From positions 186,001-250,000 of the forward strand of contig JAACJK010000012.1 of assembly GCA_013368325.1 (NCBI GenBank): DNA of 64,000 nt, read 5' to 3'. This DNA comes from Ephemerocybe angulata (lineage: Eukaryota > Basidiomycota > Agaricomycetes > Agaricales > Psathyrellaceae). The translations under genes were made by a program, and so were the position numbers. The notes below the pieces were generated by a model, which ran no database searches, was not told the DNA's origin, and worked only from the letters and a program-made list of their open reading frames with translations. This document shows positions 1 through 10,793 of the stretch, piece after piece (within the stretch, counting starts at the first letter, position 1; every line of letters begins with the position of its first letter).

Positions 1-1255
1 GCCTTTCTGCTATGTAGACTCTGGGCAATCTTACGCCGTCTGAGATCTCGTTCACAAATCCACGTTGCTGATTGACTGTTTTATTCACATAATACATTTC
101 GAAACCGTGACTTCCATCTTTCCTTCCGCAATGGGATGAACGAGTAGCCCGACTGGACGAGCGTACCCGGACCTCTCTGCACAGGCGAACAGATTCCAGG
201 TCGTCGTCGGTGGCCGACTCGTGTCCGTCGGAGGCACCAGCGCCAGTTCACCTGTACGTCCAGCTCCATTCCGCTAGATGCACCTCCCCGACGTATCCTT
301 ATTGACTGTACTTAACATCTTGTCGCTCCTTTCCACTATTTATAGACTGTAGCCGGCATCTTCTCGCTCCTGAACGACTACCGCCTCGCACAGAGCCTTC
401 CCCCTCTGGGATTTCTCAACCCGCTGATCTACTCCTTGAGCAACCATACAAGAACCACCTCAGGTAACGACACACCCAGCCCAGGGTTTAACGATATCGT
501 CTCTGGATCTAATCCCGGGTGCGGAACGAATGGTACGGGCCTTTCAATTGTTGTCTGTGCGATAATAAGCTCTAATGACATTGTGCGTATCGCCAGGCTT
601 TGCGGCGGTCGAGGGGTGGGATCCTGTAAGTGGCTTTGTCTTGTTTAGCGACGAGCGCTTAGCGCTTACTCCTTGTGTGGCTCACTGGCTTGTGTAGGTT
701 ACCGGCCTTGGGACACCAGATTTCGGGAAATTGCAAGACCTTGTTTCGTAGAGCTGAATCAGACATTGTTCAGAGGAGATCATGCATCATGGTGCATTGT
801 ACTTATCTTGTGTACTTATCAGCACTTTGTACGCGCTTGTTAGCCAATTGTGAAGTAGACCGTACCGCAGGGCCATTGACCGAATAGAAACCAAACATAG
901 ACGATGGACTCATAGAGCTCCCATAACTCTCCACCGGTTCACGAACCCCTGTCAGCTGTAGATCCTCCGCTGACTTTAGTAGACTTCACTGTTGGCTTTG
1001 ACTTCAGTAAATGAGGTGCACCTAGCTGCATCTGCACAACAACTTACAGACATGGCTTTAAACTCAAGAATGGGACGGGACGAAAATGAGTTTCCGAAAA
1101 CGCATCATTTGCTGGGCAGAGAGCGTACATGCGGGGGCATAAATCCTAGAGCGCTATGGGGCATACAATATAGAAGTACAGTATCAATAATAATAGACAA
1201 AGCTAAATGAAAAGAGCAAGGGACATGAAGAGAAAGCGAAGAAGACGACGACCAC
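1..1255. other. Left-edge intergenic region
   Basis: No gene can be supported here. The open frames are short (under about 75 codons), overlap on both strands, often lack an ATG and resemble nothing I recognise. The right end is the 3' flank of the H3 gene. A terminal exon of a gene lying left of the window cannot be excluded for the first 300 bases. Confidence 0.5.
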
Positions 1256-2478
<1,223 letters not shown>

Positions 2479-3282
2479 TCGTTCCCGTCCGCATTCCCTG
2501 TTTTCCCATTTGCATTGTTTTCATCGGTTTATTCTATCGCATTGTATCATGATGTATTGTACTGTATAATTGCACTTTCTCGCTCTCTGGAACTATCTTG
2601 TGTCTGAGTGGCATTGTGAACGAAGACAACAAGCGTGTAAGGCCCTGGCCAGTTCCACGGCTTGGCGCTTGGAAATCAAGCGTCCGCGATGTACACTTGC
2701 CTATGTATTACGACTCGGATGAGCTCCCAGCCGTTGAGATGCCCACACTGTCGACCAGGTCCTCGCGTTTGGGGCTGACGAGGACAAGACGAGGATGGTG
2801 GCAAGAAGTAGCAAGAAGTGTTCGGGTGAGTTGGGAGTCCAAGCAATCCCGGTAGCTATGGTTCCTGACTTCATGGGTGTCCTTTCTTCTGTGTATCCCT
2901 CCGTAGAGTTCCTCGACGAACCTCGAGAAGACTTGCACAACGAGCCTCGAAGCTTCCCCAAAAGCGGTGAGTTGATCATGGTCAAGCCTCGTCGCCGCCT
3001 TAGGCTCAACTAAGTAAACCCTCTCACGCTAAGCGAAGAGGGGCTTATACCAACATAGGATTTTGGTAGGGCAGTGTAATTCCGCATTTCTGAACACTGA
3101 CATGGGCGGGGTGCTTGGTTTGTATGGAGACATCTATTCTACTTGTAAATGCGCACCTGTTCATAAAATTTTTATGCTTTTCTTCCCAACCAATCTTACT
3201 GGAGGGCCCAGCACAAAATCGACGAGTTTGTATTGAATCACAAATTCATTACATTCAAAACGTAGTGGTGGAAAGCTGCCGA
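2479..3282. other. Intergenic region with weak exon-like pieces
   Basis: This holds the H4 3' flank and about 800 bases without a clear gene. On the plus strand 2795-3013 is open and shows possible splice signals: gtgagttggg after 2826, a tccgtag before 2905, and gtgagttgat after 2965. No domain is recognisable, so I do not call a gene. A perfect ggcagtgtaa at 3070-3079 has its reverse complement at 8770-8779 (see findings). Confidence 0.35.
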
Positions 3283-3322
3283 GTGCTGCCGGACTGTGAC
3301 ATGATGTGACAAGTCCGGGCAC
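3283..3322. repeat. Imperfect hairpin upstream of the DUF6589 gene
   Basis: Arms gtgctgccggact (3283-3295) and agtccgggcac (3312-3322) pair as 4 bp plus 7 bp with a two-base bulge and a 16-base loop. It ends 82 bp before the proposed start codon at 3405. It could be a regulatory or element-end structure; the function is unknown. Confidence 0.4.
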
Positions 3323-3404
3323 TAATCAACGATAATCTGGTTAGTTGCCGGCTTTCCATCTTGATAACGACAATCCTCTCATCTCTCGTCGCGATTCACC
3401 GTAT

Positions 3405-6166
3405 ATGGGCAGGAGCGTCGAGCAAAAGCTTAAAGCGTCGGACGTCTGGATTAAGGCCAACGGGTGGCGCTCCACTAACGAGTATGTCCAAGCCTATTAC
3501 TCTTCTCCAAGCTTTGCACCACAGGCACTCCGGCATGATAGCAATGCCTCGTATAAACCAGTCGAGATCCTCGACTCCTGGATGAAGAATGCGCCCTCTA
3601 AGGAAGCGACAAATGCACTGAATGCGGCAGTCATGAAGCATGCCACTGCTGCCATTATAAAGGAATCAGACTCTGCGCTTAATGACCCGGAGCTCTCGCT
3701 CCCCGCACTGTCCATCACGATATCCCGGCTTGCAAACAACTTCGGCCTCGAGACGGTCCAGTCTATCTACCTCTCCACCTTGCCATGCCTCGCCCTGCTC
3801 CTTACCTCTATTATGACTGCCCCCAATAACTATGAGAGATGGAATCACGTTGAGAAGGAGGGAAAGCATGACCGGGCGGCAAAGGTGCGTAGAATGTGAT
3901 ACTGTGGTTCGGAACGCAGCTGAATTTTCGTTTTACACCACAGGCTATGGTCATAATCATTAGCATGATGCTTTTCATCCGAAATCGAGGCACTAATGTT
4001 GTCCCCACGATAATTGGAGTGTTTCTCGCAAGCACGGGCGCCAGTCGGCGCTTGATTGATACGTTCCACCACATGGGACTTAGTACAAGTTATATGTGTG
4101 TAGATTTAATTCTGAAGTAGATAGAGGATGCTTACATTAGAAAGGTCTATTCAACGATGCCTTACTGCGCTGTCCCTCGACGCTAAGGAGCAAGCACGCA
4201 TATTTGTAAGCTCGTCGGATAGGCTCTGGGGCGTCGTCTACGATAACATCAACTTTACGCTTCGCGCTTCGTCTCAGAGACTAGACTCTACAACACGTCA
4301 AATCAATGCCACCACACTTGCAGTATTCTCGCTCCCCGTCTCGTTTACACGGGCCACCTACCAGGCCGCCCTCGCACTTCTCGATCGCAATAAAACACGG
4401 CAGGAGCGGAAAAAGTTCACCCTGCAGTCTCTGAGCCCAATGGACCCGAAGAAACATGCAAATGTCATGAAGGCGTTTGAATACGCTGTTGCGACGATTC
4501 TCCTCAACCACATTCCAGGCGAGATTCAAAAGGAACAGCGAAATCGGAGGCTTCGATCGGCAGTCGCACCCTTGAAGCCCGTCATACGGGTCCTTAGCCA
4601 CGAGAAAACAAAGTTTTACCCACTCCCAGCTCTCAACGAAGAGGAGGCATCAACCCAGGGGACGGCTCGCGTTGTCAAGAAGATATTCCTCGAGCTTTTA
4701 AACCTTACAGCTGACGTTGTCGACACCGAGATTCGACTTATGGTCGGCGACTGGCTCACTATCCGAAACCTCCGGCTGATCAAGGCAGAATGCAAGCACG
4801 AGTTCACCAAGTTCCTTCGATTTGACTGGATACAAGAGGCTGCAATGCCCTTCCACTTCCAGATGAATGCTATGTATTGCATTTATCGAACGTACTACGG
4901 CACAATATCGCAGAACAACCCAAGCGCCCTGGACTCGCAACGCACGCACATACATCGAGCAAAACTCGATCCGAAGAAGCCGGAATATCATCTCGCAACG
5001 GAAGTTGGTATGCATTCGCTGACTGCTCGTTTACTTGACTGCCTCAGGTATGTATCTAACCTATGTAACGAACTCTTTCTTCTGCTGATACCGGTTTAGA
5101 ATTGAGCTCGACTACAAAAGCTTTGGGGAGTTGAAGAACTGGAAACCGGACACGGCGGAGTTTCTGGGCGTGGTGAAGGACATCGTCGCCAAATATCCTA
5201 CATCAGCTGCTGCAGCTGATGCCCTGGCGTTGGGGGACGAAGTCAAGGCGCACTCTTTGCTGTTTATGCGGGACATGCTTTTTTTCTGGGAGTTCTGCGA
5301 TGCGATTCGTGATGCGGATGTTGGGCGGATGTGGGTGGTGTACGACTTCTGGGTTCTGATGTTCAGGGGCGCGGGGTGCCATAACTATGCGAACGAGCTT
5401 CTCGAAATGAAGGCACAGTTCGAATATGAGTTTCCCCCACTTCTCCGGGATGTTGTCGAGAGGACCTGGCTTGTTAACCGTTGGGGCATCGCGGGACGAT
5501 CAATTCCGACTGATCTCTACCTAGAGCACAACAATGGCTTCACAAAGGTGCGTCGTTGCTCAGACGCGTGCTCTAATTCAACAATCTCACTTCATCTTAC
5601 CATAGAATATGTTTGCAGCACTTGGAAGTTGTGCATCAATCGAATATATCCAAGAGAAGGGCTCGGCATGTGTGGAAGTCCTCCGGTCATTCTCAATGCA
5701 GATGTCATCCTGGTTCGGGAGAAGCGAATTTAACCGGGGGCACAGGGAGGTTGCAGCAGCAGCAGACATTGCGGCCCTTAGTTGCGATATGGTAATTCAC
5801 CAGATGCACGAGACGAGACCCAACAGACGCATCACGGTACCTGCTGCGACCTCACGTTCCGGCAAGTCAAAACCGTCGAAGCCCGCCGTCTGTGATGTAT
5901 TCTACGAGGGATGGAGGCAGCTTGGAGAGAAGAAGATGTTTGAGCAGTGGAAGAGTCGTACTCTGGGAATTATCACCATGGCTGAGGCAGAAAAAATGGC
6001 TGAGGATGCGGCATTGAATGACCAGGAATCTAGCGAGCCCAGCGAGGGCTTTTCCGACCCGGACGGAGTCCTCGATGTCGACACTGCGCTTGATGAAGAG
6101 TTTGCGGATGAGTGCCCATTCTCAAATGTAAATTTCTATGTTGACGATCCAACTGACGGCCGATAA
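3405..6166 (+). CDS. DUF6589-type protein
   Basis: Large nuclear-type protein of the DUF6589 kind, a family expanded in Agaricomycetes and without established function. Five exons (3405-3884, 3944-4095, 4145-5047, 5100-5547, 5606-6166) give 847 aa, near full length for this type. The frame is open upstream to 3345 but without an ATG; the first in-frame ATG is 3405. Landmarks are VVYDNINF (D244), LMVGDWLTIRN (D413), FHFQMNAMYCIYRTYYG (about 447-463), GCHNYANELLEM (604-615) and IPTDLYLEHNN (D650, E654). The order of acidic residues within beta-strand-like contexts recalls RNase H-fold DDE transposases; this is my inference. The C-terminal tail is acidic. The gene is tail to tail with a RecQ-like helicase, with 43 bp between the stop codons. 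Confidence 0.82.
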
Positions 6167-6209
6167 TGTATAAATACAGATAGTAGATTTATGTACACAG
6201 TAACCAGGT

Positions 6210-8561
6210 CTAATCATGTCGATATCCGTGAATCTGAAATGGCGGTACTTGACTGTACGCATGAATACTGTCCTCGGCGGTCGGAATAGCTTGCCGATTC
6301 ACAGGCTGGGCACAAAACGGATCATCGACAGCAGAACTAACTTCAGGGGCAAGAACCTGCCTCCTACGTTTTCCCTTTCGCTCTTCTCCCTCTTTGCGCC
6401 GCGCCTCAAAAAATCCCTCCTTCCATTTCGATACTCGGGCAATCAATGATCGAAGTAAGTCCTCGCTCATCATGAACGAGTCTGTCGTGATCTTCTTCAG
6501 CAGCTCTTCGTCGATTGTAGGTGAGTTGACAATGATGTGTGCCTTTTCCACGATCCGCTTGATGTCTGGCGGGCCGAGAATCCAGTCGCGAGAACACATT
6601 GGGAGTTGTGCGCGCATATTTGCCCATTGTTTATCCCGCCATGCTGTGAGTTGATCGTGCAGGGTTGCCCTTTCAACTTTTGTGCAGCTTAGCTTGGCTG
6701 GAACCGGCATCGGGGGTACGGATTGTCCAAGGTCAGCAGAGCTGGAGCCCTCAGCGGCGTGTGACTGATCATCAGTGCCAGCGCTTGATGTGGGCGCTTG
6801 TAGCCCAAGCGCTTTCAGGAGGTCGATTACACGCCTGTGGTCGCCGTCGGTAAGCAGACCAACTGGTGTTTGTGGGGCGCTCAATGGTCGACATATTTTG
6901 GCTGAGCACCCGCACGCCGGACCGGGAGTAACAACCTGCTCGTGTGCAACGAGGTGGACCCTAGGGTCCTCGGCATCATTTTCTACCGCATCGCCCCATG
7001 GCAGTCCTCGTATCTTCGGTTGGGGTCGAAAGTGTGTACACGCGTACGTGCGCATGCACTTGTTAGACTGTGACCGATTTATGAATTCCCGGGAATGCTG
7101 ATCCATTTTTTCGCGTCGTTGCTGGTCCTGAAGTTGTGATGCGGTTATCTTCTCGTTCGTGCCGGCTGGCGGGTCGGGGTTGAATGCCCAAGGCTCTACA
7201 AGCCATATCATCGTGGCCTGAAGACCTGGAGACCGCCCTGCTCGGCCCCCTTTTTGGAATGCACTGGTAAACTCGTCAACTCCAAAAACCACTACCATCT
7301 CAACGTCTGGTACATCAGTTCCCATTCCAGCTGCAAGTGTCGCAAATAGCCATCGCAGCTCGACTCCCTTCATGAACCTCTCCATACACTCCTCCTTGTA
7401 CTCCTCAGAGTGAATGGCGGTGAAGGGTAAGAGGAGCTCCTGAAATTTCGACGGCAAGGCGGCTCGCAAAAGGTCACATGCGTCTCGTGCCTGTTGTCGG
7501 GTCTTGAAATAGAATATTGCCTTCACGAAATCGTTGGGAGTAAGCGGTGCGTGCGGCAGAAATGATAACAGATCCCACAAGGACGTCGGCGAATACTTCA
7601 TTGGCCGTACCCATAGGCGAAGGTTGGGTCGGTTAGTCCCTAGGTCAAGGATGAATAAACGCCGGGCACCGCCCATACCCAGCGTCTTGTAAATTGTCTG
7701 GAATGTTTCTGTTGGACACGTGCCGGACAGGGCAAGCCAAGGAATCTCGGATCCCATGAGGACCCTTAGAGTCTCCAGCTCTCCATAGTCCTTTCGAAAC
7801 TCGGTTTTCCAATCTTGAATGACATGAGCCTCGTCAACGACGACAGCGACTAGATTTCGCCGAAAGCCCGGGTCTCGGAAAAGCTGCTTGAAGACTTGGT
7901 TCCTCAGGAGAATCTCTGGTGACGCATAGCAGATCCGGTACTCGTTGTTTCCAAGCCTTCGGAAGACGCTGTCATCTTTGTTGTCCTCGTTGATTGCCAC
8001 TGCGCCAAAATTGAGAACACGTTGCGCGTGCACGCTTTTGAGCTCGGTCTTCTTGTTAAATCGGCGGACCTGTGCAGAATATGTGACGGGCTTCTTGTGA
8101 GGTAACCTATACAGAATATGTAACCGGTGACGCACCTGATCATTCTGCAATGCTTTGAGAGGCGATATCACGACTACAAGGCCCCTCCCTTGCCCCAGCT
8201 CTGCAGCTATTGCAAGAATCGCGAATACCAGGGACTTTCCTGACCCAGTACCAGCAATACCAATGGCGTCTGTGCCCTCGAGTACTCGCTCCGCCAAGTC
8301 TAACTGCCATGGTCGTGGGGTCACGCCAAACAGTTCATGCGTTACCTGGCTCAAGACTTCCCGGTCGACTTTATTCACGACGCGAGTCCACTTCCTCGGT
8401 GTTGCAAGAGATATGTACGGAGAGTTCTCTGCAGACTTCGAAGGCGTACGGGGTTTCTTTGGGGTAGTAGGGGATACTGGAGATGAAAGAAACTCGAGTC
8501 TTGGTGGGGCTGTGCGCTGGCCGGCAGGGGTCTTGCGCTTCCTCGGGGTAGCAAGATGCAT
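6210..8561 (-). CDS. RecQ-like DEAH-box DNA helicase
   Basis: ATP-dependent 3'-5' DNA helicase of the RecQ superfamily by motif content. The frame is open throughout, but an in-frame 66-nt intron (8135-8070, donor GTGCGT, acceptor CACAG) is likely and restores the usual spacing after motif Ia; the spliced product is about 761 aa. Motifs in order: Walker A GTGSGKS (about 104-110), ISPLKALQNDQ, DEAH in VVVDEAHVIQDW, ALSGT (motif III, usually SAT or TAT), and QKGGRAGRSPG (motif VI). A degenerate RecQ zinc region follows (CMRTYACTHF, then ACGCSAKIC). The N-terminal 60 residues carry repeated basic TPRK/TPKK/TPSK units, a minor-groove-binding type of tail. No HRDC domain is evident. It converges on the DUF6589 gene. 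Confidence 0.88.
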   Translation of the reverse strand: MHLATPRKRKTPAGQRTAPPRLEFLSSPVSPTTPKKPRTPSKSAENSPYISLATPRKWTRVVNKVDREVLSQVTHELFGVTPRPWQLDLAERVLEGTDAIGIAGTGSGKSLVFAILAIAAELGQGRGLVVVISPLKALQNDQVRHRLHILYRLPHKKPVTYSAQVRRFNKKTELKSVHAQRVLNFGAVAINEDNKDDSVFRRLGNNEYRICYASPEILLRNQVFKQLFRDPGFRRNLVAVVVDEAHVIQDWKTEFRKDYGELETLRVLMGSEIPWLALSGTCPTETFQTIYKTLGMGGARRLFILDLGTNRPNLRLWVRPMKYSPTSLWDLLSFLPHAPLTPNDFVKAIFYFKTRQQARDACDLLRAALPSKFQELLLPFTAIHSEEYKEECMERFMKGVELRWLFATLAAGMGTDVPDVEMVVVFGVDEFTSAFQKGGRAGRSPGLQATMIWLVEPWAFNPDPPAGTNEKITASQLQDQQRREKMDQHSREFINRSQSNKCMRTYACTHFRPQPKIRGLPWGDAVENDAEDPRVHLVAHEQVVTPGPACGCSAKICRPLSAPQTPVGLLTDGDHRRVIDLLKALGLQAPTSSAGTDDQSHAAEGSSSADLGQSVPPMPVPAKLSCTKVERATLHDQLTAWRDKQWANMRAQLPMCSRDWILGPPDIKRIVEKAHIIVNSPTIDEELLKKITTDSFMMSEDLLRSLIARVSKWKEGFFEARRKEGEERKGKRRRQVLAPEVSSAVDDPFCAQPVNRQAIPTAEDSIHAYSQVPPFQIHGYRHD

Positions 8562-8613
8562 GAAGGGTATACTGAGAGCACACCCACTCTCTATTCAAGC
8601 TTAAATACACCCT

Positions 8614-8658
8614 GCGTCGCGTCCCTGCACAGAAACTATGGCGGCGTGTTCGCGACGC
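8614..8658. repeat. Hairpin upstream of the RecQ-like gene
   Basis: gcgtcgcg (8614-8621) and cgcgacgc (8651-8658) form a perfect 8-bp GC-rich stem with a 29-base loop, 53 bp before the helicase start codon. It mirrors the hairpin upstream of the partner gene at 3283-3322, although the sequences differ. Confidence 0.4.
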
Positions 8659-9222
8659 GACCATACTGCTAATTAGGACGTAATTGATAAGATATATCCA
8701 GGGATAAAGACGCCGGTCACTCTTCGTCACGCATCCGAAAACGGAACTTTGTTGACATGTATTTACGTTTTACACTGCCTGGCTCATCGGCTAGTTTAGG
8801 ACAAGACCCTCCCCACGGGGGAGGTATGTCTTGCGACGAGACTATCGCCGCCTCGAGGTTTGCAGGTGGCCTCAAGGAGCCTCATGGGCCAAGGCGCGTC
8901 GAATATCTCCGGAGAACAAAGAATAAAAAGGGCTGGGAGTGGTCTCATAGAGAGGGGGCGATTCCGAGTCGTGCTAGGACATGTGCATGAACGATGGGCA
9001 ATACAACTTGTGGCGAGAATGGGAGTTGAACCGATGTCCTTCTGCAGAGACGTCATTATCCTTCTCAAAAAGGAAAGACTTATGGACGAGTATGGGTGCC
9101 TTGCTTGGATTGCTTGTGCTCAGTGAAGAACCGGCAAGACTCTTAAGTCCTAGGTCAGCATTCACAGCACTTCTTTTCCACAAACCACCACCACTGTAGC
9201 TTTTCGACGACCCCATTCCGAC
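8659..9222. other. Intergenic region before the first divergent H4
   Basis: No gene is supported. The last 60 bases are rich in accaccacc like the 5' leader of the conventional H4 gene. A minus-strand segment near 9010-9040 resembles the 3' half of a tRNA (T-arm-like GGTTCAACTCC) but has no matching 5' half. Confidence 0.45.
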
Positions 9223-9641
9223 ATGTCTGGCCGTGAAAAGGGCGGAAAAGGCCTTGGAAAGGCTGGTGCCAAGCGACACCGCAGGATCTCTCGCGACAGC
9301 ATCCAGGGTACGAGGGTTCGACGCTCTGACCTCGACCTGTAACTCACCCTTCCCCAGGCCTAACCAAGCCCCCTGCTCGGCGCCTTGCCCGTCGAGCCGG
9401 TGTTAAGCGCATATCTGGCTTCATCTACGAAGAGATCCGGGGTGATATTAAGATCTACCTCGAGAACGTGAGCCCTACAACAATTGTGTCTTCCGAGGCA
9501 TCCTGAATCCATGGACCCTCATAGGTAATCCGTGACACTCTCGCGTATACCGACCATGCCAAGCGTCGCACCGTCGCTGGCCTCGACGTCGTCCGCGCCC
9601 TCAAGCGATCAGGTCGTCCCATCTATGGATATGGCGCGTAA
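9223..9641 (+). CDS. Divergent histone H4 variant 1
   Basis: Intact H4 paralog of 103 aa from exons 9223-9307, 9358-9467 and 9525-9641. Exon lengths (85, 110, 117 nt) and phases equal those of the conventional H4 gene. It differs from the H4 at 2059 at about 25 of 102 positions, in one of the most conserved proteins known. Changes include G4E, K20R (loss of the methylated lysine), L22S, A33P, I34A, V57D, Y88R and T96P. K5, K8, K12 and K16 remain and the end reads [11 protein letters not shown]. No stop or frameshift is present, so it looks expressed or only recently released from constraint. No H3 partner is adjacent. It could be a specialised variant, for example stage-specific, or an early pseudogene. 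Confidence 0.85.
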
Positions 9642-10039
9642 TCGCTCCCGTGAGTTCGTGGCTATCTGGTGGGGAAAGTATATAGCTCTAGTAGATAGAA
9701 ATGCATTTTATCAGTGGTCTACGTGATACCCCGTTACATTTCGAAATAGTCCTTTGAACTCCACAAACAGAGGCCCATTGACATGGTCAAGAAACTAGAA
9801 CTTAGCACCTTCACGTCACACCCACAAACATGAATAGCACATACCGGAGTGGCAGGCATTTTACGGTCGATCGCCTGTTCTGCGGCACACTGCTTGGGAT
9901 GGTTGTGGAAGCCAAGCTTCCCTATCTCTTTATCTCTCAGCAGCCTCGTGATCCGGCATGGAATCCCAGTCCGAATTCAGTGTACTGCTTCTCTATCACA
10001 AACCACCACCATTACAGCCCCCACAGCTCTATTCTCAGC

Positions 10040-10466
10040 ATGGCCGGTCTTGGGAAGGGCGCGAAAGGCCTTGGAAAGGGTAAGAGTGTCAGGCGGCATC
10101 GCAAGATCCTTCGTGATAGCATTCAGAGTATGTGGTACTCGTCTGCTGAGCCCTATGTGCTCGAGCACACTCACTGCTCGTCCTAGGCATACCCAAGCCT
10201 TCCCTTCGTCGTGTTACCCGCCGAGGTGGCGTCAAACGTATGTCTGGCCAGATCTATGAGCATGCGCGCGGTGCTTTCAAGGACTTCCTCGAGAACGTGA
10301 GTGTGAACACCGACTTGGTATCTATTTCAATGGATTTAGCCTTCTCCAGACCCTCCGTGATACGGTAGCCTACACCGACTATGCCAAACGCAAGACTGTC
10401 ACCGGTCTGGACGTTGTCCACGCTCTCAGGCGATCAGGGCGCTCTCTTTATGGTTACGGTGCATGA
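10040..10466 (+). CDS. Divergent histone H4 variant 2
   Basis: Intact H4 paralog of 104 aa from exons 10040-10127, 10187-10296 and 10350-10466, with the same intron positions as conventional H4. The tail starts [21 protein letters not shown]3 is Leu, there is one extra residue, and the K16 equivalent is Arg. The fold carries G28S, T30P, A33S, L37V, A38T, L49Q, E53H, I60D, V65T, H75Y and Y88H among about 30 changes; the end is [11 protein letters not shown]. It lies about 400 bp downstream of variant 1 in the same direction, so the two probably arose by tandem duplication and then diverged strongly from each other. Function as a chromatin protein is inferred from the fold only. Confidence 0.83.
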
Positions 10467-10793
10467 TCATTCCAGCCCCCATGTGTACCATCTTCATGAG
10501 TAGCTTCAATCTGTATGTGTTAGTGCATTGTAACATCTGCGGGGCATTACCGATTACGGCTGATAATGGCGGAGAGAGTGCCGTTTGAGTTCGACTCTGG
10601 GCAGCGATGGACAATGAGTTGTGGCCCTTGTGAGGCTAAAGCGGTACTGCGCCCTTCTCGGGTCACTGAGAGGAATTGGAGTGTTTTCCGAATCACAGTT
10701 TTATTATCTCTGTCGAAAGGTCATTGTTGGTGTAACACGTCCATCTGAAGAAAAAGTCCATTGTGAAGCACACCTGTAAACCACTCGTAGGAA

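Noticed and set aside
3345..3404. Start of the DUF6589 protein at 3345
   Set aside because: The frame is open but the codon there is TTG; the first ATG in frame is 3405.
9010..9095. tRNA gene on the minus strand
   Set aside because: A T-arm-like GGTTCAACTCC and a CTCGCCA-like end are present, but no 5' half pairs with the acceptor end and no cloverleaf can be drawn.
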